Source: a virus. Taken from it: a stretch of 64,000 nucleotides of DNA. Location of the stretch: IMG/VR virus record IMGVR_UViG_3300017743_005089, positions 36,971 to 100,970 of that record; one strand, given 5' to 3'. The stretch's first letter is position 1; every line of letters starts with the position of its first letter. A program made the translations under genes and the position numbers. Of the stretch, positions 43,054 to 52,409 are shown piece after piece. The notes under the pieces were generated by a model that worked only from the letters and a program-made list of their open reading frames with translations, made no database searches and was not told the DNA's origin.

Positions 43054-45339
43054 ATGGGTGGCAAAAGTTTAGTACCAAGAAATAGCGGAGAAGGAGGGAT
43101 AGGTAAATCCGACACCTGGTGGGGCACGGGTTATTTTAATAATATTTATTGTGACACTGGCTACTTCGGCGATGAGCTGCTTCTTTCAGGCAGGGATGTT
43201 ATGGAAATTATTGACACCACCGTTGAAGAAAAAATAGAAGAAGTAGGTGGCGGTCCAAGGTGGGAAAGAGCAGAAACAGAAGGGAATATTTACTTCCTAA
43301 GTAATGTCGGTATAAATAACACCAACCCATCTGAAAAGCTAGATATTTCAGGTAGCGTTTTAATTTCAAATAATTTAACTGTAAGTAATTTACTTTCAGG
43401 TAGGTCTATAAATACACAAAGTTTGTCTATTAGTGGGACAGGTTTCAGTATAGTTGCCAAAGATTTAAGTCTGGACATATTGAAGGCTGGCAGCAATGTC
43501 TTCATAGAAAAAGACGAACTTCGTAGAACTGCAAAAATTCACACCTTGCATGAGCCTATAGATGAAGCCGCCGAAAGTACATCGAATACTAATAGAACTT
43601 ATGTGCAGAATATTGATCTTGATGAATATGGGCATATCATAAACATAACAACCGAAACTGAAACAGGTATAGACACCCAAAGAACTGATGATGATATAAA
43701 AGATATTGGAACTGGATTAATTGAAGAAGGCGCAAATATCACTATAGATAAAAATGCTACAAATAAAACTTTAACTTTAAATTCGCATCATCCAGTCGTA
43801 CCTAGGTCTCTAGAGAATTCTAATAATGAAGGTAGGGACTACATTCAAAATATTAAATTTGATGACTACGGACATGTCACAGGTTTAGAAATAGGAACTG
43901 AAACTATAACATCTTCACAAGTTCTTTCTGATATACGGGCTGGAGATAATGTTCGAATTTTAGAAAACAATAATGATGGAATAGATATTTTTTCAGATCA
44001 TCCAGCTACAGAAAATGTCGCAGGGTCAACACATAACCTTTTTGAAAGTAGACTTTACATAAAAGACATAAAACTTGATGAATTTGGTCACGTAACTGGA
44101 ATTTCTTCAGAAGCAGAAACGATCACTGTCGCTGATTTAAGCGACTATGTAACAAACAAATTAGTTGCGGGCGATAATATAGATTTAAACAACCATAGAG
44201 AGTTCATTAATTATAATTCTTCATTTAACTTTTCAAACTTAGATTCTAATTCTGATTTTCTATACTTTGGCGAAGGCACTGCTTGGCAAGATCCTATAAA
44301 TGGATTTTTTGTAGATTTTGGAGGTGGTAATGGTCACGACACTTTTGTTTCAGATGGAGAATCTGGATTATCTATAAATTATGAAAGCGCAAGCGTTACA
44401 ATATCTCAAAGTAGTCCATTAGTTAATAACGGCGTTCCCCCAGTATCATTATCTGGTCAGTATACAAGTTATATAGAAACAGATAGAGTATCTATTTCCT
44501 CTTCCCATGTTATCGTTAATAATGTTCCACCAAGTTCTAATAATCAAAACAGAACTTATATTCAAAATATAGATTTAGATGAGTTTGGGCACGTTAACGG
44601 CTTATCTGTTGGAACAGAATCATTTACTAAAAAAACAGACTCAGAAATCACAGATTTAGTTTACAATTTACTATCGGGAGGAGACAATATTTCTATAAAT
44701 AAAGATGACGCCAATAAAACTGTCACCATAAATTCCTCGCACATAAATATTAGCAGCCCTGCAACGAACACTAATAATTCAGGAAGGCAATATATTCAAG
44801 ATATAACTTTTGATAGTTACGGACATGCTAAATCAACTAGCTCTTCTAGTGAAAGAACTAACTCGCAAATAATCAATACAGTAGGATCGGCTTTAGTTGC
44901 TGGGGACAATATAACTATAGACACAAACACTACTGATAAAATTAAAATAAATTATGATTTAGCTAGTGAAATTCTAGAATCTGCTTATCCAGTTGGTAGC
45001 ATATATATATCCGTCAGTAACGCTAACCCTCAATTGACTTTTGGGGGCACTTGGGTTAGATTTGCGGAAGGAAGATGCCTTATTGGTTTAGATTCAAACG
45101 ATCCTGACTTTAATAATATATCTGAAACTGGTGGATCAAAAACCCACGCCCTGAATATAAACGAAATGCCCGCTCATAATCATGGAGCTACACCAGAATT
45201 CAACAATGCTTCTTCCAGGGGTACGCTCTCCTCAAACTTTAGTCTGGATGGCTCAAATATTATTGCTGCGGGAGGCGGTGCGCCTCATAATAATATGCAG
45301 CCATATATTGTCGTAGCCATGTGGAAGCGTACAGCATAA
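43054..45339 (+). CDS. Tail fibre with C-terminal phage tail-collar domain
   Basis: 761 residues. It starts with a shared head (LVPRNSGEGGIGKSDTWWG). Five copies of an xYIQNIxxDxxGHV module follow at roughly even spacing. The end (about 645-761) is a collar/T4 gp12-like tip: YPVGSIYIS, then FGGTWVRFAEGRCLIG, GGSKTHALNINEMPAHNHG and PHNNMQPYIVVAMWKR. Such tips bind host surface glycans, and the HNH motif often holds metal. A likely short tail fibre or receptor-binding protein. Confidence 0.85.
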   Translation: MGGKSLVPRNSGEGGIGKSDTWWGTGYFNNIYCDTGYFGDELLLSGRDVMEIIDTTVEEKIEEVGGGPRWERAETEGNIYFLSNVGINNTNPSEKLDISGSVLISNNLTVSNLLSGRSINTQSLSISGTGFSIVAKDLSLDILKAGSNVFIEKDELRRTAKIHTLHEPIDEAAESTSNTNRTYVQNIDLDEYGHIINITTETETGIDTQRTDDDIKDIGTGLIEEGANITIDKNATNKTLTLNSHHPVVPRSLENSNNEGRDYIQNIKFDDYGHVTGLEIGTETITSSQVLSDIRAGDNVRILENNNDGIDIFSDHPATENVAGSTHNLFESRLYIKDIKLDEFGHVTGISSEAETITVADLSDYVTNKLVAGDNIDLNNHREFINYNSSFNFSNLDSNSDFLYFGEGTAWQDPINGFFVDFGGGNGHDTFVSDGESGLSINYESASVTISQSSPLVNNGVPPVSLSGQYTSYIETDRVSISSSHVIVNNVPPSSNNQNRTYIQNIDLDEFGHVNGLSVGTESFTKKTDSEITDLVYNLLSGGDNISINKDDANKTVTINSSHINISSPATNTNNSGRQYIQDITFDSYGHAKSTSSSSERTNSQIINTVGSALVAGDNITIDTNTTDKIKINYDLASEILESAYPVGSIYISVSNANPQLTFGGTWVRFAEGRCLIGLDSNDPDFNNISETGGSKTHALNINEMPAHNHGATPEFNNASSRGTLSSNFSLDGSNIIAAGGGAPHNNMQPYIVVAMWKRTA

Positions 45340-45351
45340 CTTTAATTAGAT

Positions 45352-48300
45352 ATGCCCACTCAAAATTTTCTACCAAGCTCTAGCGGTGAAAACTCCTTAG
45401 GGGCTTCAGATCTAAAATTTTCTGATGGTTACTTTAATTCTGGCGCTTTTGAGTCAGGAATAATAGCCGAGGCTTTTTACCTTAGAAGCAAGTTGTATCC
45501 CCATAGCTTTCTGACCATTGATGGTTTAGTTGAAGAATCCTCAGATATAAATGTTGAAAAATATTTAAATTTCCCAAAATGGAAAAGCGGAATAAATGAA
45601 GGAGGAACATTAAGCGCCGAAAACATATACAGAAATGAAAATGTCGGAATTGGCACAGATGATCCGTCCGAAAGATTACATGTACAGGGTAATTCATCAA
45701 TCACAGGAGATGTCACCGTCAAAAATTTTATGTTTTTATCTTCTTTGGATTCTGAAGATTTTTCTCTTGGCAACGAGGATTTAATTGAAAAAACAAATGA
45801 TGCGTCTGCTTCAATATATAGAGAATCCCCAACTACTTCTTTAGTTAAAAATGATGGATTAAATTTGGTTAGGTTATCCTCGCTTCACCCCCTTGTTGTT
45901 TCTGAATTCTCCAGTTCAAACAATGGTAGGTCCTATATACAGAACATAGACTTGGACAGATACGGCCATGTTACTGGACTGTCTAGCAGTCGAGAATCGT
46001 TTATCGACACTCAAGTTAGAAAAGAAAAAGTTGAAGATTTAATTGAATCTACTATTTTAAATGGTAATGAAATATCAATTATAAAAAACTCCAAAGGAAG
46101 ATTAGTTGTAAATTCAGAGCATACTTTCGTTAATTCTTGTGGAAATTCTTTTAATTCAGGCAGGACTTATTTGCAAAATTTATTTTTTGATGAATATGGC
46201 CATTGTGTATTATCCTCAAACTCTTTCGAAGATTTTGAAGCAATAGATGTTATACAGTTAATTACTGCTCAAGGAAATATGTCTTCTTCCTTGTCTAATA
46301 ATACGTTTACATTATCTTCTACTCATCCTAATGTATCTCCAGTTGCCTCTGATTCCAGTAACCCTTCAAGAACTTATATCCAAAATATTGAATTAGATGA
46401 ATTTGGACATGTATCAAGTTACTCTTCTAATTCTGAAACACTAACGATAGACGAAACTACTGATGAAATTTTAAGATTAAACCCTCCAGGAGACAATATC
46501 GAGATGGTAAAAATCGAACCATCAAATAGTATTTTAATATCTTCTAGCCATGAATCAATTTTGTCTTCAGTTAGCACAAATAACGCAGGCAGAACTTACA
46601 TAAAAGATATATCATTAGATCAATATGGCCATATTACGTCATTAAGTACTCATACTGAAACTTTTGAGCCAAGAACTGATTCTGAAATTATCAATTATGT
46701 CTCTAATAGCGCACTACAAGAAGGTTCAAATATAACTTTATCAGAGCTATCTCCATCGCCATTAAATGGTCCTCTTGATAATACTAATAGTTTCCCAAAT
46801 AATAAAACAATTCATTTGCAGCACACTTCACCCGATCTTTCAAGCATAATCAATCATGGCTCGATTAGCTATATATATTATTCGGGCATGGGTTTTGATC
46901 AACAAAATCTTCTCTTTAATCAAGGTGCGCTAAAATTTTCTGAAAATTCTTTTATAGCTCTTCCCTGGCAGGCTGCCTCATTCAGTAATGGAGAGAATTT
47001 TACGATTGACTTTTGGGTTCTAAAAGATTTTGTGAATTCACAATTTGACTACGAACACTTTATAGCTACACATAGCCCTGCAGTAAATCCAGGCTGGATT
47101 TTACAGTATCCAAATTGGTCTATAAGATTTAATACAAGCACTAGTGTTTTCGAATTTATATTTGGAAAAGGTAAAGTTTTAACCTCAGGAAGTTTTACTT
47201 TAAATAAATGGAATCACATAGCTATTGAAAGAAAAAATGGAACCATTCGTTTGTACCTTAATGGCGTATCGATCCAAGCGGCAACATACCCTGATGCCTT
47301 TAATGTTTTCGGTCTTAATGGCTCTCAGTTTCCAAATATCCCTAACACTGGGGGCAGCGGAAATTTTGAACTTGGAAATGTTGACGGAGTAGTTGGAGAT
47401 TATGGAAGCTTTAATGGTTATATCCAAGACTTTAGAATTATAAAAGGGGTGTCAGCTTATAACGGTGCTAATTTTAATCCTCAATTAATTATTTCGTCAA
47501 CTCATTCAACAAAAACAGTTGCGAAAAACAATCCAGGCTCTAATAGATTTATCCAAAATTTATCATTTGATAATCATGGCCACATCGAATCGATATCATA
47601 CAAAGAACGAACAACGGATGCAGAAATACTAGAAGCGTTCAGTGAATCTCTTAATCAGGGCACCGTTCAAACCTCTATAAATTCAAATAAAGATGAGCTT
47701 GAAATGTATGCGGTTGAAAAACTGCCAGATATTAAACCTCCTGGGTTTGTATATCTGACCGTTAATAATGATTTTGACCCAAATGATTTTAAAATAATCG
47801 TAAGTAGCGGAACTTCTAAAGTTTTGATATTATTAGATCATACAGATCCTCTAATTGATGGAGTGAACTCTAATACTATAGCTGAATTTAGTCTAAGTCC
47901 TGGGGCGACAAGAGTTGATTACATTTCTGGTGAAAATACATTAAAATTCTTGCTTAAATCTACATCCGATACTTTGTCTAGTTTTGCTGATGATTTTAAT
48001 AATATTATAGGCATGGGCCACGTAAAAACCTCTTTATTACAAGGGGGTGGCCAGGAAGATTTCCCTTTTGGCGAAACTTTTCCAGTCTCTCAAAACTTCC
48101 CAGGAAGTTGGTCTTTATTTGGCGCTGGCCAGACTTTGGTTGGCCAAGGTTCAGGTTATACTGCTGGTGATACTGGTGGATCAAAAACCCACACTTTGAC
48201 TGCAAGTGAAATGCCCATCCACAATCATGGCAATACGCCTATAATGGGCACCGATTTTGATGCTGCGGGAGGTGGATTAATAATGCATCTCAACTCTTCA

Positions 48301-49842
48301 GTTAAAGAGTCCTATGACCCTTCTAGTCCAGCGATCTGGAAAGATCTTACAGGCAATGAAAATCATATGACATTGAATAGTGTTGAGTCTAGTAACGATG
48401 ATTTAGTTTATAATCTTTTTTTTACTATTGGAGAGTCCCGAGCTTCTGTTACTTTTACTGATAGAAACTTAGATTCTGTCACAACAATAAGGTTTGAACA
48501 ATTAAACTCTGGCACTCCTCGCTGGGATTTGTCTGGCACCCAGCTCGTACTAAAATACATAAACTTTAATAACTTATCTGATTTGTCTAACTCGAACCCA
48601 GATGGCTTGACATCAGACCATTCTCTTCAATATGGAAGGGGTCTAGAGTCTTTTGACTTCGGTCAGCAAGTCGTTAACTTGAGCAACAATAATCTTGGCC
48701 TAGAATTCCAAAAAGTATATAGTAGTGGTTTAAATTTTGATAATTTGAATGCTAACGGTGTTACTGTTGAAACTAAGTCCATCTATGGACAGTCTTGGAA
48801 CCCAGAAGATCAACACTGTATGGATATGTGGGTTCGGTTTAACCCTGTAAAATTCAGAATTACTATTTATACAATGAACTCCACCTTTCCCGTAAATAAT
48901 AAAGATACCGATAAATCTGGCCTAGGAGTACAAATAAGGTTTAAAATAGGCACACAACTTACAAATTACCAAACCTTTTTTCACACAGCAGACTATAACG
49001 AAGTCATATACAAAGAGTTTACTGCATACCATCAAATTCCAACCGAAGTTCATATTAAAAATTTTGACGATGACGGCTATGGTTTTTGGAAATTGACTAT
49101 AACTCTTTATGACAGCCTAGTAGCCACGTCAGGAAACGTGCATATTTTAGCTGAGCATCCAAATGGTGCAACAGGCCAAGCTTTTGCCCGAAGTAGATTT
49201 TTTGTCGACGGAAATCAAGATAGTGGAACCCCGAAAGAGTCAATTTTTAAACTTAATGGTGCGGGAGATGTTCGTAAGAATAACCCCGACACTGGTGGAG
49301 TTGAATCATTTACTAGTGACACGCCCATGGTCTCTAGGTGGTGGCTTGGAACATTTGGGGGCCATCAGACAGGCTCAATTCATTATTTAAGAAATCAATT
49401 TGGCATATGGGGAAAAGGGCACCAGTATTCTTTAGGGCTCGGTCAAGACGGTAATTGGCATCATATAGCTGTGCAAATTGATCATGATGGTCATATGAAG
49501 TGGTTTTTAGATGGCACCCTTAAACATACTAGGACAGATGACGCTCGACCCCACACTAGTTTCGCAAATAAAAAACTCGACATAAATCCTAGCGTTGATT
49601 ATAATCAAGGAAACCCCGATGTAAACATATCCTCTATCAGGCTTTGGAATAATGGCCTAAGTACTCAAGCCATAACTTTTCTTTATAACTTAGGCAGAGA
49701 CATTTCTTTGCTTGAAAATAACCCCTGGAGAGGGCTTTTTGATACGCGCTCAGCTGGTCAAACAACTTCTAGTGGTGGCAGTCAACCCCATAATAATTTA
49801 CAGCCCTATACAGTTGTAAAAATGTGGAAGAGAGATTCTTAA
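45352..49842 (+). CDS. Giant tail fibre with LamG domains inside a split collar fold
   Basis: 1,496 residues, with the same head as the previous gene (FLPSSSGENSLGASDLKF). Five GHV modules occur: four span about 190-430 and one follows the first LamG-like domain. That concanavalin/LamG-like domain spans about 520-710 (FTIDFWV, WNHIAIERKNGTIRLYLNG). The collar begins near 942 (GGSKTHTLTASEMPIHNHG) but its last strand (GGSQPHNNLQPYTVVKMWKR) is only at the C-terminus. About 510 residues are inserted between, including a second LamG domain at about 1331-1446 (WHHIAVQIDHDGHMKWFLDG). The insert probably displays a carbohydrate-binding head. The longest gene in the window. Confidence 0.8.
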   Translation: MPTQNFLPSSSGENSLGASDLKFSDGYFNSGAFESGIIAEAFYLRSKLYPHSFLTIDGLVEESSDINVEKYLNFPKWKSGINEGGTLSAENIYRNENVGIGTDDPSERLHVQGNSSITGDVTVKNFMFLSSLDSEDFSLGNEDLIEKTNDASASIYRESPTTSLVKNDGLNLVRLSSLHPLVVSEFSSSNNGRSYIQNIDLDRYGHVTGLSSSRESFIDTQVRKEKVEDLIESTILNGNEISIIKNSKGRLVVNSEHTFVNSCGNSFNSGRTYLQNLFFDEYGHCVLSSNSFEDFEAIDVIQLITAQGNMSSSLSNNTFTLSSTHPNVSPVASDSSNPSRTYIQNIELDEFGHVSSYSSNSETLTIDETTDEILRLNPPGDNIEMVKIEPSNSILISSSHESILSSVSTNNAGRTYIKDISLDQYGHITSLSTHTETFEPRTDSEIINYVSNSALQEGSNITLSELSPSPLNGPLDNTNSFPNNKTIHLQHTSPDLSSIINHGSISYIYYSGMGFDQQNLLFNQGALKFSENSFIALPWQAASFSNGENFTIDFWVLKDFVNSQFDYEHFIATHSPAVNPGWILQYPNWSIRFNTSTSVFEFIFGKGKVLTSGSFTLNKWNHIAIERKNGTIRLYLNGVSIQAATYPDAFNVFGLNGSQFPNIPNTGGSGNFELGNVDGVVGDYGSFNGYIQDFRIIKGVSAYNGANFNPQLIISSTHSTKTVAKNNPGSNRFIQNLSFDNHGHIESISYKERTTDAEILEAFSESLNQGTVQTSINSNKDELEMYAVEKLPDIKPPGFVYLTVNNDFDPNDFKIIVSSGTSKVLILLDHTDPLIDGVNSNTIAEFSLSPGATRVDYISGENTLKFLLKSTSDTLSSFADDFNNIIGMGHVKTSLLQGGGQEDFPFGETFPVSQNFPGSWSLFGAGQTLVGQGSGYTAGDTGGSKTHTLTASEMPIHNHGNTPIMGTDFDAAGGGLIMHLNSSVKESYDPSSPAIWKDLTGNENHMTLNSVESSNDDLVYNLFFTIGESRASVTFTDRNLDSVTTIRFEQLNSGTPRWDLSGTQLVLKYINFNNLSDLSNSNPDGLTSDHSLQYGRGLESFDFGQQVVNLSNNNLGLEFQKVYSSGLNFDNLNANGVTVETKSIYGQSWNPEDQHCMDMWVRFNPVKFRITIYTMNSTFPVNNKDTDKSGLGVQIRFKIGTQLTNYQTFFHTADYNEVIYKEFTAYHQIPTEVHIKNFDDDGYGFWKLTITLYDSLVATSGNVHILAEHPNGATGQAFARSRFFVDGNQDSGTPKESIFKLNGAGDVRKNNPDTGGVESFTSDTPMVSRWWLGTFGGHQTGSIHYLRNQFGIWGKGHQYSLGLGQDGNWHHIAVQIDHDGHMKWFLDGTLKHTRTDDARPHTSFANKKLDINPSVDYNQGNPDVNISSIRLWNNGLSTQAITFLYNLGRDISLLENNPWRGLFDTRSAGQTTSSGGSQPHNNLQPYTVVKMWKRDS

Positions 49843-49850
49843 TTTTTTTC

Positions 49851-49879
49851 TTGACATTTCATAATGCGCATGCTAACAT
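49851..49879 (+). promoter_or_regulatory. Sigma70-like promoter
   Basis: TTGACA (49851-49856), a 17-nt spacer and TAACAT (49874-49879). The ATG at 49886 lies 6 nt after the -10, as at 31859. Confidence 0.65.
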
Positions 49880-49885
49880 GTATGG

Positions 49886-50425
49886 ATGTCAAATTTATTA
49901 TCAAAAACTAAAACTTATTTAGTTGGCCACATGCAATATTTAAGTGGCCGTGATTGGAGAGAAGAAGTCACGAAAAAACTAAAAGACATAAACATCACAT
50001 GTTTTGATCCTTATAAAAAACCTTTCATTAAAGATGTTGAAGAAGATGAAGCATCAAGAATAGAAATGGAAACATGGATGAAGACAAAACAATACGACCG
50101 AGTCTCAGAAAGAATGAAAACTGTTAGATCATATGATTTAAATTTAGTAGATAGAAGTGATTTTATCATCGCAAATTTAGTTCCCGACGTTGCTAGTTGG
50201 GGGTCAGCAGAAGAAATTGTCACCGCGATCAGAATGAAAAAGCCGACATTTATCAGTATGGAAGGCGGTAAATCTAAAGCGCCTTTATGGTTGCTTGGAA
50301 TGCTCCCCCATAAATATATTTATAATTCGCTTGACGAAATCATAGAAATGTTGTATGCTATTGACAATGGAATTAAACCGATAGACTCCGATAGATGGAG
50401 ATTACTAAGAAAGGAATACAGATAA
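49886..50425 (+). CDS. Nucleoside 2-deoxyribosyltransferase-like protein
   Basis: 179 residues. TYLVGHMQYLSGRDWREEV (about 11-29), an internal CFDPYKKPF, the acidic DLNLVDRSDFIIANL (about 85-99) and WGSAEEIVTAIRMKKPTFI (about 105-123) match the Nuc_deoxyri_tr family. The Rossmann-like fold carries the catalytic Glu in SAEEI. It may exchange bases on deoxynucleosides for salvage, or cleave nucleotides. A distinct promoter lies immediately upstream. Confidence 0.7.
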   Translation: MSNLLSKTKTYLVGHMQYLSGRDWREEVTKKLKDINITCFDPYKKPFIKDVEEDEASRIEMETWMKTKQYDRVSERMKTVRSYDLNLVDRSDFIIANLVPDVASWGSAEEIVTAIRMKKPTFISMEGGKSKAPLWLLGMLPHKYIYNSLDEIIEMLYAIDNGIKPIDSDRWRLLRKEYR

Positions 50426-50427
50426 TT

Positions 50428-50538
50428 ATGATTACAGTTTTAGCATCAACAATTCAAGAACCAATTTTTATACTTTTCTCTATAGTCGTGGTAGCAGTTA
50501 TTTTGATTGCAAAAGGCGGAGAAGTTAGAAAATTTTAA
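50428..50538 (+). CDS. Single-span membrane microprotein
   Basis: 36 residues: a short polar start (ITVLASTIQEP), a strongly hydrophobic segment (IFILFSIVVVAVILIA) and a charged end KGGEVRKF. It begins 2 nt after the deoxyribosyltransferase-like gene, so the two are probably co-transcribed. The role is unknown. Confidence 0.45.
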   Translation: MITVLASTIQEPIFILFSIVVVAVILIAKGGEVRKF

Positions 50539-50568
50539 TTTTTTTATTAACATATACATATTATACTT

Positions 50569-50829
50569 ATGAGCGATACCGAAAAGAAAAACACAGAGTG
50601 GGATGACAGGGAGCTAGGCGCCCTTTGGATTAACGTAAAACCTGGAGGAAACGACAAATACCTCACAGGTCATATCAATAATGAAAAAGTTATTGTATTT
50701 AAAAACAAGTTTAAGGATGAAAATCCCAAAGCTCCAGACTTTAGAGTTTACAAGCAAAAAGAAATGAACTCTACATCTTCTGATTCAAATGTAGAAAAAA
50801 AAGAAGAAGCCGAAGAAGACTTGATTTAG
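50569..50829 (+). CDS. DUF736-like small protein
   Basis: 86 residues. WDDRELGALWIN, then KYLTGHINNEKVIVFKNKF and KAPDFRVYKQ, form the compact beta pattern of a small family common in phages and plasmids (similar to DUF736). An acidic tail (EKKEEAEEDLI) is added. Function unknown, although such proteins are often near replication genes. Confidence 0.5.
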   Translation: MSDTEKKNTEWDDRELGALWINVKPGGNDKYLTGHINNEKVIVFKNKFKDENPKAPDFRVYKQKEMNSTSSDSNVEKKEEAEEDLI

Positions 50830-50840
50830 TGTAAAATATA
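50829..50840 (+). promoter_or_regulatory. GTGTAAAATATA promoter-like motif
   Basis: GTGTAAAATATA starts on the last base of the previous stop codon and lies 9 nt before the ATG at 50850. Confidence 0.4.
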
Positions 50841-50849
50841 TTTACATAT

Positions 50850-51941
50850 ATGAATACAAAATACGGACTGATCTGCAATTCAAAAATCTTAAAAGAGGAA
50901 GACCCTTCTAAAGATTTTATTGGCTTAACGAGAAAAGACTTTGGTAAAATATCTTCGGAAGAAGGTGACCAAAAAGCTCTTCAGAAATTAGGTCAAGACG
51001 TGATGCATAATTTAAACCTAACGGTTGAGATTATTGATCATTGCAGGTCAGTCGGTATTGATCATTATAGATTAAACACTTCTATTTTTGGAATTGTTTC
51101 TGATCCTGGGTTTGACATTGATTTTAAAGACCTTCCGAATGTTCCCGCTTTAACCGAAGCGATAAAAAACATTGGCAGAACCTCTATAACAAAAGGCGTG
51201 TCATTATCTATTCAACCTGATAAGTTTTGCAAGCTTATAGACGAAGAAGAGTCTGTCGTAGAAAAATCTGTTAAAGAATTGAATTTCTACTCTTGGTTTC
51301 TTGACACTCTCGGGGGTCAACCAAATATATCTTGCCCTATAACCCTTCACTTAAATTCTCAACCAGAAAAAGACGACCATGAATCTTACTGTAATTTTGC
51401 GGATAGATTTTTTGAAAATTTCCAAACTCTTGATTCTGGTACTAGAGATCGATTGGTTTTAAAGAACGCTGATCATGGTTCTTGGAGCGCGTTTAACTTA
51501 TTCAAATACATGCATGTTTATTGTTTTGAAGAACATGATTACGGATTCCCCTTGTCTTACAACAATTTGTTTGATGCTCTTAACCCCTCCAAGATTGACG
51601 ATTCAATCGTAGAGCAGCAGATTAATGTTGGAGCATTTAATGAAACTTGGAAAGGTGTTGTTCCTGTTTTTACTTGGAGCGAATCTAAAAGCGCCGAAAA
51701 CAGAAGGGCTCACGCGGAAGAGCTTTCTGGACCAATTAATGATTTCGGCTACCAAATAAAATGGGAGGTAGATGTAACAGGTAAAGACGTTTCCATTATA
51801 AAACTTTTTGACTCCGATGAAAAATCTAGAATTTCTCAAGAAGAATTAGTTAAGCTAACTAGAGGTAGATACCAAAGAGTTACCAATAATTATAATGCTT
51901 TGTATGAAGCCGCAAGAAAATCAAAAGATATTTCTGAATAA
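50850..51941 (+). CDS. UV-damage endonuclease (UVDE/UvsE)-like protein with altered metal site
   Basis: 363 residues. The TIM-barrel UVDE layout is recognisable: KYGLICNSKILKE at the start, EIIDHCRSVGIDHYRLNTSIF (UvsE has HGI.FYR.SS.LFP), VEKSVKELNFYSWFLDTLGG, RDRLVLKNADHGSWSAF (UvsE has RLVLENDD), and SESKSAENRRAHAEEL. Several metal ligands appear changed: HPGQF is QPDKF, LENDD is LKNAD, and the FDxHHH strand lacks His. It may be a binding or structural relative rather than an active nicking enzyme. Confidence 0.65.
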   Translation: MNTKYGLICNSKILKEEDPSKDFIGLTRKDFGKISSEEGDQKALQKLGQDVMHNLNLTVEIIDHCRSVGIDHYRLNTSIFGIVSDPGFDIDFKDLPNVPALTEAIKNIGRTSITKGVSLSIQPDKFCKLIDEEESVVEKSVKELNFYSWFLDTLGGQPNISCPITLHLNSQPEKDDHESYCNFADRFFENFQTLDSGTRDRLVLKNADHGSWSAFNLFKYMHVYCFEEHDYGFPLSYNNLFDALNPSKIDDSIVEQQINVGAFNETWKGVVPVFTWSESKSAENRRAHAEELSGPINDFGYQIKWEVDVTGKDVSIIKLFDSDEKSRISQEELVKLTRGRYQRVTNNYNALYEAARKSKDISE

Positions 51942-51963
51942 CCTTTGTTCTTTAAAATTTTAT

Positions 51964-52332
51964 GGGCGTGTACTGGATTCGATTTAATTTGGATTAGTGC
52001 ACTGCAAGCGGGAGATTGTGTTCGGCTCCCAAAAAAAACACAACTTTTGTAACTGGCAATAAAGCTCGTGCAAAAACTTTTGGTTTCCGCAAGGCTTCCA
52101 AGGTTGCTTTAGCAGCTTAAGCGCTGCTACCTCTCCCTTCTCGACGCAGATAAAGAAGACGAGGGGTCATCTATCTGCAAGACAGAAAAGGTTTACTTGT
52201 TAATAATCTGTAAATAATTGAAACAAGTAGTTAGATGTTAATATCAATAACTATAAAAAAAATTAACTAAGCTTGTAGATGTGTATTTTTGAAGATTTAA
52301 AGACGGCGGTTCAACTCCGCCCACGTCCACCA
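51964..52332 (+). ncRNA. ssrA: tmRNA
   Basis: A complete transfer-messenger RNA of 369 nt. The acceptor stem is GGGCGTG (51964-51970) with CACGTCC (52322-52328), including the G3-U70 alanine identity pair. Discriminator A and an encoded CCA end it. The T arm is GGCGG/CCGCC with TTCAACT. Pseudoknot 1 is seen as GGGAG/CTCCC interlaced with TTGTG/CACAA. The tag probably starts with GGC at 52055, 11 nt after the pseudoknot, and runs 21 codons (GNKARAKTFG...SKVALAA) to the TAA at 52118. It rescues stalled ribosomes and marks proteins for proteolysis. Confidence 0.93.
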
Positions 52333-52344
52333 TTTTAAATATTA

Positions 52345-52374
52345 AGCCCCCTATTTCTAGGGGGCTTTTCTTTT
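52345..52374 (+). terminator. Rho-independent terminator of the tmRNA
   Basis: AGCCCCCT and AGGGGGCT form an 8-bp stem with a 6-nt loop (52345-52366), followed by TTTTCTTTT. It lies 12 nt after the tmRNA CCA and between convergent genes. The reverse side has only a weak T-rich tail. Confidence 0.9.
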
Positions 52375-52409
52375 GGAGTGTTGGCTTTAGCCGATCTAAA
52401 TATCTTATT

